Assembly (NCBI GenBank): GCA_013396995.1
Contig: VWZP01002541.1
Span: forward strand, 1,001,858 to 1,065,857
Source of the DNA: Dicaeum eximium
Lineage: Eukaryota; Chordata; Aves; Passeriformes; Dicaeidae
DNA: 64,000 nt
Direction of reading: 5' to 3'
Of the stretch, positions 39,892 to 54,543 are shown piece after piece (the first letter of the stretch is position 1; each line of letters starts with the position of its first letter). The notes beneath the pieces were generated by a model. That model was not told the DNA's origin. It was given only the letters and a program-made list of their open reading frames with translations, and searched no databases. The translations under genes were made by a program, and so were the position numbers.

Positions 39892-42800
39892 TTTTTTTCT
39901 GATAGGTTGGAGGTTTTTTGGCAATGGTAGACTTCAACAAGACTGGTTGCTGTGCAGAGGCAGAAGGGAAGGCATCTTGCAGGTTATCACAGCTGATGTA
40001 TCTGTTCCAAAGGAAGAAAGCAGCAAACAGCACAACATCTGAGCTGATCAGGGTATGCACAAGTTTCAACAAGGTGACTGGGTTTACCATTATCTCTCCT
40101 TTTTCTCTCCAGGTGTGCATCCCTTGGCCTCCCTAGGAGGTGCTGTTCAGCACTCTGTTTTTGGGCACTTCAGTAACTGATGGCTATTTATGGCTTGCAT
40201 ATCCCAATTTGATATCAGTAGAAGAGAACTAAACCTTTGCCTTCATTCATCCATTGTGGTCAGTGGGATGATTAATGAAGAAAGATGCTTGATAATATAT
40301 ATAAATATCACCCAATTTTTTTCCCCTCCTCCCTTTGAACTTTTCTTAGTAATAACTGTAAAAAGATGTTTGTATATGGGATTTTTACCTATAAGTTTTT
40401 TTAGTATTTACATACCATTGCTAAATGTTTGCTTAAAATATTTGAAACTTTAGTAGTGGATTTGGTGCTAATGTCAATGATTAAATTAATTAAGTATGGA
40501 AAACTAATTTCAAAATATTTAAAATTATTTTACTAAAAATATACAGCACAACAGAGTGGCATGCTGCATGCAGTCAACAGTGTAATACTATCAATCCAGG
40601 TAGGCATTCATATATTGAAACTTAGTGAAAAACTTTGCCTTTTATTCATATTTTGGTCTGCTGACTATGATTATAGCTTTATGGAAAGTGACAATTTATC
40701 CTTTATTCAGATGAAATGCACTGCCCCTATTTAATACTCAGGATCATTCCTCAACATTTTTTGTGAAAATGATTGAGCATTAGTAGATAAGATGAGGAGT
40801 ATTTATTTTCTGGGCATGGTTTTACTCATTCTTTTCCCACTACCACATGTAACAATTGACATTCATTTGCAGTACTTCAGCTGAGCTCTCTACATGCTGT
40901 ACAACTATTAATATCCACTACAGGGAAAAAGAAGGAACAAAAACACAGAGCTCAGAGTTTCTCTAAGCCAAAGCACCATTATTCAATGCAGAGAGAGGTG
41001 ACAGAACTTTTACTAAAACAACTGTGTCTATAAACCTTGGGTTGTTTATACATTATCTTAGAAGTGGGAAGCTGACAGATTTCCAGTCTGCAATAGGCAG
41101 TGGTTGGAAAGAAGACATGGACTAGGCAAATAAAATCTCCATACATCATTTAGTTCCCAAAGTACAAGGTGACTGTTCTAAACCATTAGAATGGACGACA
41201 GCAAGACTGGCCTCCACACAGCACTTCATTGCTTCTGCACTGAAGGGTTCATCTGATTTCATTACTGTCTTGCTCAGGATTTCCTGCTCTGCAGCAGGGA
41301 GAAAAGTTTGGCTTTTCTTTTTGCATATGTGTCTGCACGTTCTTTATTGCTCATGATGCTCATCACAGATGCCTCAGCATCCTGCAGGAATGCTTTACCT
41401 CTCCTCACTCCTAAGGCACCTAGCAAGTTAGGGAGCAGCACACTGTGATGCAGAGCTTTTTCACATCAGCTCCAGGAGCTAAATTCCCAAGAAAGTGTTT
41501 CCAGGGAAATGTATACCTAAATCTATATATTGGTGAACTGGATTCCTGAGGATGATGCTGATGAAAAATGACATAACATAAACAGGCAAGGGTACCTGGA
41601 AGTAATTCCATCCATTGACAGTACAGCTACACACAGTTTATGTTTTGCAGTTAGTTTTTTTCAATCACACTCTGTTTGTAAACCTAGATTGCCAGACTCA
41701 TCTCTGCAGGAAGAGGATTCCTTCTGGAAACAGGTCATTGTGAAAATGCCCACATATCCATGAAAGGCATGCCATTTTCTTTTGGAAAGCTTCAGCTTGC
41801 CACTAGAACAGTGGTGAAATCCTTACGTAGTTGTAGTCAAGTCAGAGCTGGAAATCTTTAAGGTGAAAAACTTTAATAAAAGACAACATTGATGATATAT
41901 AGTCGAATCTGACACTCAGATTACAGTATCTTTTGCTACTTCTAAAAAAAATTTAACAACTCTTATTGAAACTGAACAAAAAAGGTCTAGTAATAAAACC
42001 AGCAGTCCAAAAAAAGCTAGACAGGAACAAGTATTATTTCTTACTAACAGCTTCTAGATGTTTGAGGAAACATTGTGCCACCCAAGCAGACAGTAAACCA
42101 AATTTCTTTCAAGCTAACATTTGCAATTAACAAAATAGCCTTTTTGTTTTTCAGGTAAGAGCTACACCAAAGGAAATAATGCAAACTGCGTGGGAAGAGT
42201 TTAATTAATATCCCTAAACACCATATTCCCAGAGACCACAGAAATAACAGGCATCCATATTAATTAATTGGGTAAAATTATCTGCTTAGTTAAATGGATG
42301 TAATTAAGAGTAATGTCTTGATGTCTGTCTTTTAAAGTCCATTCACTGCTTTAAAACAAATATCTGGGACAGTTTTTCATTGAAGAGACCAGAATTTTGT
42401 TTGACCAAAATGTCTAAGCAAAAAGTTTCCAAGAGATTCAGCATTTAGCTTGCTAATTCATGTGGATGGAATCCAGTCAATAACAGGAAAATCTACCTTC
42501 AAATAGTTATATTAACCCAGAATCCACATACAGAGGAAAAATCAAGTGGAGTTTATTTCAGATAGAAGCTCATTTTGAGTGATACTAAAAGTGGGCATGA
42601 TGACACGTAAGTCAAGAGTTTAAAGGAATGCAAGAAAGTAAAGTAGTGAGAAAGTAGAGTGAAGTCAGAGGTGAAGAACCAAAGGATAAAACGCAAGGCA
42701 GGATATAGGTATTGAAAAATCTTGCAAGAGAAAGAGAACTGTGTTAAAAAATGTGAAATGTCCTGTGGAGTAATCATGAGACCCGCTAAAATGAGTTGTT

Positions 42801-45029
42801 CACAGGGGAGCAACTGTTCTGGTCAGGAAAGAACTGCATCAGGAGATGACATTCCTGTCAGAAGGATAGTTTATTCTACTTGGCATGCTCAAGTGTTTTC
42901 TTCCCCATAAAAAATTAAAAAGTCAAGAAAATCACTTAGGATATGACAAACTGGATAGCTAAAAGACAGCTTTAGATTAATGATATTGTTTAAATCAAGT
43001 GCAATCAGCTCACAGACTTAAACATTTTATCTGCGCTTCAGCCATAGGATATTGGGTGCTCTGATAAAATTAAATTGATTTGTTTCTCTCAGTTCTACAC
43101 AAACTACATCCTGCTTTGTCATATTTGGCTTCTGATAAAACACTACTGGCACACCATTCCACCTCAAAATGCTGCCTGTGGCTCAAGCCTTTTTTCCCTA
43201 AGGAGTGACATAAACCATCCAGGAGATGAAATTTGGACTCATGTGGATTTAGACAGAAGCTAGTGGCTCTGATGACTTTTTTTAGCTTAAAATTATAGAG
43301 CTGGCAAGAAGGAAGACCTCATGTGCTTTCACTCAGTGCCACTGGCACACGGTACCAATGCTCTCAAGGGTGTAAATAAGGTTTCTTGCTGTACCTTTAG
43401 AGCATCTGGTAATACTGAAATTCCCTCCCTTCTGCATTTTTCCCTTCTCCTCCAAAAAAACCAACACTCAAACCCAACGTACCATTACATCCATAAGGAA
43501 ATTAATAGCAGGTATCAGTTCTTGGAATCTCTGTCTAAAACATGAGAATTAGGGTTAATGATACCCTGTTGGTCAGTAATATTTATTTCTGGAGTTTTTA
43601 AGGCTTCAAGCAGCTCTCTGCAAGAAGGAAGAGGCCCATATGTAAGGATTCCATTGATCTTACTCTGAACAGTGCTAGCTGCTGGTCTTTCTCCTCACTG
43701 GTGGCAATAAATTCCCTGAGATCAAAATTTGTGATCTATTCCAGTTCTGCTCCTAATGGCTAATCCTGTGGTCATAGGCACTATGGCTTTGTGCAGCTGA
43801 GATATCTTCCATGTCAGTGTCAAATGTTGTCTTTATCCAAAGCTCCATTGCTTAGCATCAGAAACTAATAACACAGCCATTGCTTTCTCCACTGCATGCA
43901 CTCAAGGTGAAAATTCCCGTTGATGATCTGTGAACCAGACTGTGATCCAACATGGGCAGCTCTGAATTCTCTAGTCACCCACCTACTTTGTGAAAATCTG
44001 CCAGCTCCTGACAACTGCTTGCAAAACCTGGTTTAGAGATCCTGTACAAATGAAATGGTGTGTGTTACAGTTTACAGTTTATTTTGCTTATCCAAGAGGT
44101 TCTCCAATAGAATATAGAAATGTTCTCTTGTTTTCCTTGGAGCTCTTTTCACTTTAAAGAAAAGAATATCTCTTCCATGCTTGCTGGCAAACCAGCTCAC
44201 CCCTTCCTCCTCCATTGCTTCCACATTTGAATGGTAAACTAATGGCTCAAGTACTCAGCTGTCTCAGGTACTTGTGTAGTGAGTTTTTTATGGTTTGAAC
44301 TCTGACGAACAAGAAAAATGGTGATTTTTGCAAAGCAAAGTATTCTGTTCAGCTTGTGCAAATTTAATTTGGTTTCCACAGTTTCTCAAAATACAATGAT
44401 GCAATATTTCTTTTAATGCTGATTCTTCTGATGCAATAATTCATTTCTCCCAGAATTCCAACACACACATTAGTTGTAAAATGAGCTTGATCTGAAGCTC
44501 AATTATAATGTTGCATTGAAGTAGGTTGTTACTCACAAGACATCTATATCCTTTGCAGCAGAAGTTGTAGAAAATGAAAAGGGCAATTATAAGAAAAAAA
44601 AGAACTCTTTCATGTGGTGTTCTCTGGGAAACTGACTCCCTTCATGGGAATGCTCAGAGCAGAAACAAATCAAGGTGTATTCATCCCTCAAGTATAATGC
44701 TGATGGGTATGGAAGAAAAGTCCATGAAAAAAGGTTTTCTGAAAAGGCTTTGGATGATATGCAACGAAGTGCAACAAAATTTGAGCAAAGAGGAGAAAAA
44801 TATGGAACAGCTATTTCTTGTGAACAAGAACAATCTGTGTTCTCTTATTCCAATACATCATGGGATGCACTGAGAAACATAGGAAGCAATTAAATAATCA
44901 CAAAATTATAAGTATGCACATGCAAATGAATTTACAATTCCACTTCTTCAGCAGTTCTACAATTTCTTAATATATGAATACAACTTTGGAAATTCTAGTC
45001 TTTTTTTTCAATAATTTCTGTGTATGGTG

Positions 45030-45123
45030 ATATACATATATATAAAAATCAAACACACATATTTATATATATATTTATATATTTTTATATATATGTATAT
45101 ATATTTATATATATATATGTATG
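45030..45123. repeat. TA-rich simple repeat
   Basis: This stretch consists of TA dinucleotides broken by T-runs and a few G or C bases, of the (TATATTTA)n type. It is a low-complexity AT microsatellite that can form hairpins. Confidence 0.9.
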
Positions 45124-47417
45124 ATCTTAATGATTTTTGAAATCTACTTAGTAATATGACTTGAGTCTTTAGAATTAAAATTTTCCTTTTTCTCTGTGGA
45201 GGAGGATGAGCTGAAGCAGAGCACTGAGAGTGTTAGGCGTTATGGAACAGTTGACACTAAAATGGAAAATAATAAGAAAAAAATGTGACAAATCTTGCAA
45301 TAATTAAATAGTATTAGATAAATTTATAGGGCAGTTTAAGAGTTAAAATTACTATTGGGATAAATGACTCTGTAAACAAGCATTTTTCTGAATGAGATTC
45401 AAATGAAGGACCACTGGGAATGTTAGTGCAACCACTGTTTCTGACACTTGGATGAAAATTTATGAATTGTTGAAAAAAATTTTAGCTGGATTTCTGAGAG
45501 AAGGCTATATAATTTTTTTTTGTCTGGGTCAATTAAACCTGCTGCTTTATAAAAATATAAGAATATTATATTCAGTTAATCTCAATATTTTATCAGATCT
45601 GTAGATTAATGTTTGTATAATTTTTAATGTGGTGATTTTAATTATTAAAAAATTAGAAAACCAGATGGAATTAAAAAACAGCATCAGATTACTTAATTAA
45701 CTTTTGCCCACTGGGATAAATAGAACATACCACAGAATATATCAAAGCAGACACCAATGAGACACTATACATCCATTAGTATGCAGGAGGTTTTCTCTTC
45801 AGATAGCAGTTCTTATCAGACATAAGCATATGCCTATCAATCTTATTAAATAAACCCAGCAACTCCTCATGTTATTATCCACAGTGTATAACACCATGGC
45901 CAAAATCTGAAGAAGTATTCTATGATGCTCCCCACAGACCAGTGAAATCTCCCACCTAAGCACATGAGGTGGACAGAAATGAAAAAAATAAATGCTATTA
46001 TTTAATGAAGGAGTAGAACATGTAAGTTAGTCTGCAAATTCTAACAAACATCCTTCAGCTGTGAAAGGGTCTTAAACCAAAAGTAATCAAAACACCAAAT
46101 TTTAAAATTGTTGACATATTTGTCTAATCACATTACAAATACTCTGTCAGGTCCATTGCATGATATCTATTACATACCTGGGTAAAAACAGGAATGAATC
46201 AGATGAAGAGCAGAACTGCAAACCCATAATAATATAAATCTTCTTTACCAATATGAAACATCCTTTGAACTATTGCAGTACTATGTAGATTTTTGTAAAT
46301 TCCTTAGTACAATTTGCAAAGATGTTCTCTGAAATAAAAATTATTTCAAACAGGATTCCAGAAGCTCTACAATTGCTTCTTTTGGAATGAACCCTAGCTG
46401 ATGACTTCCAAGATTCCCAGAAAAACTGATGAGAATTATTGCACACCAAATACATTCCTACATGATGTGCATTGATACCTTTTTATTTAATAAAAATGAG
46501 TGTCACCATATATATGTGCATACATTTGGTTATTGCTATCAGAATTAAAATCCTGCAATTTAAACCCAGCCTATTAGAAAATGGGCTCAGCAGACCCACA
46601 CAAATGGAAATGACTACTTGCCACAGGTTTTTAACCAGGCTTCAAGACAATGTGTTTGTTAGTACCTTCAGATTAATATCAGTTAGTTTTTGAACAGTTT
46701 CAATTTCATGCTAGATGATTCAAACCAGATGAAAATAAAAATGTGTTACCCAAAATAAAAGAATACAGAAAATACAGTATTGTAGTATTTACTGAACAAA
46801 ATAACAAAAATCATGTTTGCTTTTTTTTTTTTTGACAGAGTTAAGTAATCAAATTTAGGACATACAAGCATCAAGAAATGTAAGTAACTGTACTATTAAG
46901 GTGGTACCTACAACTTTTTTAAACTGCTCAAAATGCAAAACCACAAATGTATACATCACTTAAAAATCATTCAAGTGCCTTGCACAGTATGTAAAAAATT
47001 GATAGTAAATGACTGCAATGAAACCTACATGCAGTACCTGAATTTTATATTTCGATACCTCAGGCCCAGCTCATCAAAGCATTTAGGTTTCCACTCCTCA
47101 GGGAAGCTCTGGGTCTCCATGTATATTAACCCCTTCTGTGAAAGGAGTAACTGTTTTTGATGGTGTGAATTTATAGTGTTGTCTTTCCCTATGCAGGGAG
47201 GGAAAGAGTCAATTTTACAGAAAGAATGGTTCCAATAGGCAGAAAGTTTATGGACTGCAGCTACATGAACCACCTTCCCTACACAACATAAAAATATTCT
47301 AATATTAAGGATTATTTTACAACTCAGTGGAAATATGCAGTAATGCAATTCATTTCCTTTGTCTGGATGACAAAAATGCAGTCTTAACAGTCACAAGAAC
47401 CCGCCTTGTGTTAGCTA

Positions 47418-47448
47418 TAAAAAAAAATATATTTATATATATATTTAT
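47418..47448. repeat. AT-rich microsatellite
   Basis: An A-run is followed by TATATTTATATATATATTTAT. It is a short AT low-complexity tract about 1 kb past the PLXDC2 stop codon. Confidence 0.85.
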
Positions 47449-48149
47449 GCAACTACTATGTGCATTAAACAAAACCACTGTATGAATCAGCAGGGTTCAA
47501 TAACACTTGTATCTGAATCTCTGGAAGGGGTGCATTGAAGTCTATGGTGCTGCTCAGTAAGGACTCACAATGAAATGGCAAAGAATAGAAACCCATTTAT
47601 TTTAAAACCTATTTTTCTTACCCCATTGCCTAATAAATGGTCCATAAGCTCTCTGGCAGCTAAAAGGATCTGTTGCCTTTACTTCAACCTACTGCTGAGA
47701 AATGAAAAATATACCTTAATACAAAACTGATAATTCATTTTTTACTGAACACTGAAACTGAAAATCAGCCCAACATCATTGTGAACTCCCATGAAATAAT
47801 TCCACCATCGTGGAAATTCTCTGTTGTCTTCAGTTTTTACCAATCTGTATTGTGAGTTGTTTAGCAGCCTAGTAATCAGCAATGTACAAGAAACATTGTA
47901 TTACTCCTGGAAAGCATTTACATTGTGACTCACTCAGGTTGGCAGGTTAATTTAGAATTGAAAAGTGTATTTCACATCTGCTTATATAAATGTTGGAAAA
48001 TTCCTTTTCTTCTTCTTCTTCACCTGTCTTAAGATGCTTTTCTCAATCATCTGTGAGCACTGGTCAGTGCCCTTTGCACTGAAATGGTACAGATTTTTTT
48101 CTCAGTCTTTGAGATAACAGAGAAGAAGACTTGAACCAAAGGGCAACAC

Positions 48150-48473
48150 CCTTGCGCACCAAAGCTTTATTTTATTTCTGATTACTGTGCATCCCCACAC
48201 CTAAAGCAAATAACATGGCACTTGTGCCATGGTTCTGATACTGTAGGTGTCCACTGACAAGTGTTCTGCATGAACCATTGTGTCTCAGTCCACTAACAAA
48301 AACTACTGTGCAGTAGTAATCTGGTATCTTAGATAGTTTTTCTTCTTGGACAAAGTTTATCCAGAATCTTCTTTCTATCAGGCTACAGCAGCTTAGGGCT
48401 CCTTTTCTTTAAAGAGAGGCAAAATAATTGTCTTACACCTGTAGGCCAGTACTGGTGCTCTGTCCCAGAAATT
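48150..48473 (-). other. PLXDC2: PLXDC2 3' UTR, proximal part (true end not determined)
   Basis: This is the stretch immediately downstream of the PLXDC2 TAA on the minus strand, bounded here at the first good poly(A) signal candidate. It has no conserved open frame. The 3' UTR may extend much further towards lower coordinates, because other AATAAA hexamers occur (for example the complement of 47596-47601). Confidence 0.5.
48166..48176 (-). terminator. Candidate PLXDC2 polyadenylation signal (two overlapping AATAAA)
   Basis: On the minus strand the sequence reads AATAAAATAAAGC, giving two overlapping AATAAA hexamers about 300 bases after the stop codon. It is followed within about 10-30 bases by a G/U-rich stretch (GGTGCGCAAGGGTGTTG), the usual downstream element. 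AATAAA is common in AT-rich DNA, so this is only a candidate. Use of a more distal site is quite possible. Confidence 0.35.
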
Positions 48474-48590
<117 letters not shown>

Positions 48591-50984
48591 CTACAACAGC
48601 AACAACAAAATAAACTTTTATGAAGGCTACTACAATAAAATGTTAATAAAAAGATCTAACAATATCCTGCAATTCTGACCTCTCATACTAAGCCACGCTC
48701 CCTGTAGTTGTTACAGGAATAGAAAGGCGCAGTTCAGCAGCAAAAGTCAGAGGAATTAATATCTCTTTTTAAAATTATGAGGGATGACTGCTCTCAAATA
48801 CATAAACAATTACCACTATTCTTAGCAATGAAGAGGATAAAATAGCTCCTGTCTAAAATGGTTGATTATTGGATTTGTCACATAAAGAACTGACGCTCCA
48901 CTAACCTCTAGAGGATCTGTCCAATGCCCTTCCTCCCTAGCTCTGCACAGGAATTTTTGAACATACTCTATGCCATGGGAAAATATGTGGCAGAGTTGAC
49001 AGGAACTTTAATTAAAAAAAAATTTTAGGATAAAATTCTGTCATGCTTATGCAGAACTCTCAAAATAATGACTTTCTATTTCAAGTGCCATAATTTCTAC
49101 TTGAGTAGTTTACTTTGATGTTTCAAATAGAATCAACATTTTTATTTAAACTCTTAAGAGCTTTGGGTACAAGAGCCTTAAGAAGTCCTAACTGATTTCC
49201 ACTAGGATTTTGGGTGCCTGCTTTAAAAACAGCTAATTAACATAGAAAAGAAACAGCTATTTTCCAGGGCAGATAAAGCAATTCCTGTATTATTATGATA
49301 TCTCTAGAGAGGAAAAGTGCTTTAAACAGTCTGTTTTTTCAAATGAATTAATGTCAGGTAAAGGTCCAATTCTGGGTGACCACTCTAAGATTATGTCAAA
49401 GGGAATAGCTTTCAGGAAATAGGGAAACTCCTTCATAGAGTCAGTGAGAAGAAAAGGCTTTCCTAAAAAGATTTTCCCTATTGAAAATTTTATCTGCCAA
49501 ATACACTGGTTTATTTCTCTTTACTGACAACAGTTACAATCTGCTTGGAGGGAGGGCTAGAAGATACAGCAACTTATATAGAAACATTGCAGGAAAATGA
49601 GAGGAGAATCAATGAACACAAGTTACAGCCTATATTTTCATTGACAGCTCAAGAGCTAAATAATTTTATTTGATGATATTTATTCTGAATATAAACCCTG
49701 CATTTGATTTTCTGTCCCTATAATATCCCATTTTTATTTCCTTTCAATCACAAAGGATACTTCACGCTGCTGAGGGCTGTTGTTGGTGATCACAGCACAG
49801 CCACAGCCATGATGTTTTGCCGGTGCTGTTGAGCACAAGTCACTAAAGAAATCTTGAGGTGCCACTGGATCTTGTTCCCAACAAACCACACAGCTGACTG
49901 CAGGTTCAGCACAAGTCTTCCTCAGTGATCATTTTCAGGAAGATACCTCATAAAAGCATCTGCTTCCTTTTCCTCCCGTTGCAGGATCAGGTTACTTTTG
50001 AGTTAAATTTTGTTTGGCAGATAATTTAAAATCCCAGACCTTTCAGTGCAGCACCTTCCTACAAAATAGGAAGGCAGAACACTGTCTTCTTTAATGGATG
50101 TCTCTTCCTAACAAGAAAACTTAGTCTATTCAAACTTTGGAGAGTTTTTTCTACCCAAACCTGATTCTGTGTGTTTTCAAAATTAAGAAGGACAGTTTGG
50201 TTACTGCTAAAGAAAAAGGGTCATATTCTGTTCTTAGCCTCACTAAAGTAAATCAAGAATAATGCAATTAAACGTAAAGGGTTTATTTCAGATTTACACT
50301 GGTACAAATGAGAAAGGAATTTGATGGAGACAACTCTAATGAAAAGGGAAAAGGAAAAACCACTGGAAAACTAGCAGGAAAGGATAACTACAAATGGTAT
50401 CCAATGGAGACATGTAAGGATGAGCTGGGTTTTAATATACAAAGTTGCTTCCTTATTTAATTTTAACGTGTACCTATGATTAGTTACTACTTCATTGCTA
50501 CATTGATGATAGATACTAAATTTACCGTTTTGTGCTACTCTTTTTAATTGGCCTTTCCAGATGATTAGTTATGGAACAGATGTGTATCAGTTTTAATGAC
50601 ACAAAGGCGTAAGACATAAATATGAGTTGTTTTTCTTGAAATAAAGCAAAAGGCTTGAAGGTCATCTTCTAATATTGCAGTTATAGTTTTCTGTGGTTTC
50701 TTGTCACGTCTGAGGTGAGATTTTCCCTTTATAGTGATTGTTTAATTTCAGCTTCATTATGTGCATGTTGACAGTTTTAAAAGGGAGCACTGACAAACTA
50801 TCAATTCATTGCCTTATGTAACCCCGCGAAAACTGTAAAAATATTTCAGCTTTAACTGAAAAAGAAAACAAAGTAACTTTATAGATATTTGGAGATACAA
50901 AGTTCCTTCAGTTACTGAAGCAGCTTGGGAAATACTTAATGGATTCTTCTTCTTTTTTCTCTGTGCAGGCTAATTAAAAAACCC

Positions 50985-51047
50985 TAGCAAAAAACAAACC
51001 AACCAAACAAAACACACAAAAAACCACACCAAACCCAAACCAAACAG
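50985..51047. repeat. A/C-only low-complexity tract
   Basis: More than 50 bases contain almost only A and C in AAAC/AACC/CCAAA units. On the minus strand (the PLXDC2 sense strand) this is a T/G-rich stretch in the intron about 2.4 kb upstream of the last exon. Confidence 0.85.
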
Positions 51048-54000
51048 GGAGAAAGCAAGCTGGGTGCTTAATTAACTAATTCCCAATTTTAGCAGGAAAA
51101 AATATGTTCCTTCCTCTGGAATCAGAATACTTAAAGGAAATCCTCTGAGCTGTGGCTGGAGAGTTGTAACTCCTTCTTCCTTTCAGTGCATTACAAAGCA
51201 GGAAAACAGGACTCATATTTTTTCATTTTTTGAAGCTTCCTTGAGTTCACTATTTTAAGCAATGAAGATGAGAGGAAAGCACTCGTGACCCTACATGACC
51301 AGGATGCAGAAGAAATATGTTGAGATGCAGGAAAATAATTTATGATACACATTAAAAAATTTAGTTCATATTGAAGATCAGTAAGATAAAAGGAAAAAAA
51401 ATCCAGCAGTTGGATAATCCATGGAAAGTGAGGTCTACTTTTCATGTTTCCTACATTATATCTCTCTACACCATTGCTGGTGACTGTGCAGGATGTTTGA
51501 CTTCCTGCAGCAATACAAAGACTAAAATAAGTGTATTTATATCCATCTTGCAGAAGAGACAGAATTTATACCGTTTGTCTTACTTCTGAGGAAAGAGACA
51601 GAGGGGATTCCACCTATTGAAACTGAAGTGTAGAAAATGGAATAACTTCTCACTCTGGTTGCAAGTGTATTCTTTTTGATCAGTTTCTTCTTTTGACATC
51701 TTTCAACATCATGGATTTTTGAGCCTTATAGGGCCTCGTTTATCCATGAAAATCATATCATCTCATTTAGACGCGTTAAAAAAAAAGGTTTCATACATAT
51801 CTGAGTGCAGTTAATTGAATATAGTCTAAATAAAACTCAGTTGTTATGATCTGAACATGGTTTCTAGTGTCACAGTCAATGATTTTTTAAAGGTTGCTAG
51901 CTGTAGACCATCTTATTTACTGCTGAACAGTAACAAATATTACAATATCAGTTACAGGAGGATGGACAGTTGTGTAAAGTTGTATTGAAATACTGGTAGC
52001 TGAAGATTGGTGCCCTGCTTCTGAGAGTTTGTGATGCTGACATTATCACTATCTCTAAAATTTATGCAACTTAACACTTTTCTTCTGAGATGGTAATTTA
52101 TCAAAAGCAATTGTAATGTATTGTTAGCTGCAGCAATTTTAAGCTTTTACATTTCCTTTCATATATCTGTGTGAAGACAAGTTTCTACCAGTAATGGACC
52201 GAAGGAACTTGGCAATGGGTATTACATATTTGATATTCTTACATCCTAGCCTCTATTATTGCCATCCCATCCTTAGTCTATATTTTCCTGAGTTCACAAA
52301 AATGGAATGAGAACAATTCTGTACAGATCTGCAGTGTCAGAAGAGCAGTGAAGGAAAACAGTAATGAAATATTTGCCCCTCTGTCATCTCCTCAACTCTG
52401 CCATACGTTTTGTTCTGAAAGATTTCTAAAATACTATCAAAAGTTTCTTTGTGTATTTCAACCAGTATAGAATCCCAGAGTGCTTGTGCATGTATCAGCT
52501 CTTCATTCCTATTCAGCAGCAAACTTGAACCGTGGATGTCATCAAGACATGCACACTCTTTTTAAAACTGAATTTACATGAGTATAAATACTTGACATAG
52601 CATGAGAAGGTCAATCTTTCAAAGCCTTGACTCTCTAGAGCTCCCTAGTAAACTTGATTTACCACTAAATTACACAAAAGCTGATAAGTGTGCACCTTTC
52701 ACACTGAATACTCTGGCACAACTTTGTCTCTATGTATTGATTTTTTCTATATTCCAATCCTTCAAACTTCCAGAGGACTGGGTCACTGTGTCTGCTGAAG
52801 GGCTGCATCTTACACTTCCACTGATGTAGATTTCTTTGTCTAATTCAGGAGTATAAGCCCATTTAAATCTATTTAAAAGCTGTACTCTTTAAGCACACTT
52901 TGTCAAGAAGGTCTATTTAGCTCTGATCATGTGGAAATATGCAAATATGGAGTTATGAAAATTCTGGATTTATTGTCAAAACTTCAGAAAAAACTATTAT
53001 TATTAAGGTCTTACTAACTGACTAAATGTTAACCTGATACTATTCAAGACCCATTAGTGGAAGTTCTTGTCCAGTGTTAATCTGTCCCAGTAGTCTGGGC
53101 TTCGGTTTCTTGTGAGAAGTACGGATCTTTCTGTTGCCAACTACCTTGATCATAACATGTATTTTTGTGCTCAAAGTTACCTGAAATTTGTGCATCAGTC
53201 TTTAATCTCTTCTAGAAGTACCCAATTTATTTGGCAAATCACAGTCAGAAGTGGATGAGGCTACAAATATCTGAAACTATACTTCTGATATATATTCCCA
53301 GGAATAAGAAAAGAACTGTCTGACACCATGTTAAATTCATATTTTGAAGAAGCTGTTCTCAAATAAGGATTGCTTCAGACTTAAGATTCCGTAGAGTCAT
53401 TTACTGGCTTCATTTATTTTTCTTTTTGATAGAAGTAGTTGTTTAACATATCTTTTTGTGATTTAAACCATCATTCTACAATGTTTTTTTCAGTCTTATG
53501 TTCATCTGAGGAGCTGGCTGTTGAAGGACGAGGAACAGAATGCCTTCTTCCTCTACACCTTTGACTTTTATTGTCAGTGTTGGTTATTTATTTTAGTCAT
53601 TCTCCCTTGTGGTCGATTTAGATTTCCCTTGCTGAACTGCTGGTTCCTGCTGAGCTGGATAAGCTTTGGAAAAATAACATTACTATCAGTACTAGGCAAT
53701 GACAGTGAGATCAATGACAATACTCCAAATGCCAGGATACTGCAGGACTTTGAAAGAAGAGAAAAATGATACCTGTTCTCTTCTTTTTAATCATCATCTT
53801 CATGAAACGCAACTCAGCCTGAACATCTGCACAAGAACTACTTGATGACCATGTTAAGCCTATTTCAAACTAAAAGCATAATCCCCTGTAAAAAACAATG
53901 GGCCATATGCCAGAAGAAAACAGCAGAGCTGTGTGAGCTCCATCAGCTATCTTAGACAGCTGAGGATCTCATTCTTTTTACAAAAACCCTTCTTTTTTAA

Positions 54001-54543
54001 AATCTGTCTCCTATCTATTTCTTGTTTGTTTGAGGACATACACTGCATTTGTGACATTAATGCAGAAACCTAGAAATGGTGCATGGAAAACATGTTAAAT
54101 CTGGCTCTTATTTGCGGTCTGCTGTTATACGCAGAGAAGTAAAATGGTGAGCCAGAAATATCAATTAATTCCCTGAGTTCTAAAATACCAAAAAATCCAG
54201 CATTTTAAACTATTTTCTCATATTATTTCCTTCTATTAAGCATCCAGGGGATGAGCAGTAGATCAAAATCTGAAGAAAATCTGCTAGATGTGTGTGGCAG
54301 TGAATGTTTTTGGATACCAAAATACAATCCCCTGTACAGCCCATCATTAAAAAAACCCAATAATTAGTGCTTTGTCAGACCACTCCAGCTCAGTATTTAG
54401 AAATCATCCTCAGTCCATGCTAAAAGTCTACATACTGTCAGCTTTAAGTGAGGCAGGGTTAAATGACAGGAATGCAGATCCTTTCATGCTGGTTCGTATT
54501 TATGCTAAAAAACAGTCCCAGCCTTATTTAATTTATTAGCAAA

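Larger units (their letters stand above)
21150..48149. other. Intergenic desert downstream of PLXDC2, no gene recognised
   Basis: About 27 kb with no gene I can support, although its upper end may include distal PLXDC2 3' UTR. It contains the longest open frame in the window (minus 29055-29558, 167 codons, no recognisable domain), GC-richer patches near 28.4-28.9 kb and 38.9-39.4 kb, AT dinucleotide repeats, and two tandem-duplication sites listed separately. In the human genome the region between PLXDC2 and NEBL is also a large gene desert, which fits. Confidence 0.65.

Noticed and set aside
39782..40120. 112-codon minus-strand open frame across the N
   Set aside because: It depends on an ambiguous base in a poly(T) run and has no recognisable domain.
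1..48149. Possible 3' end of NEBL, the next gene past PLXDC2 in human
   Set aside because: I found no nebulin-type repeat, LIM or SH3 coding sequence on either strand. The intergenic distance in human is several hundred kb, so NEBL is probably outside the window.
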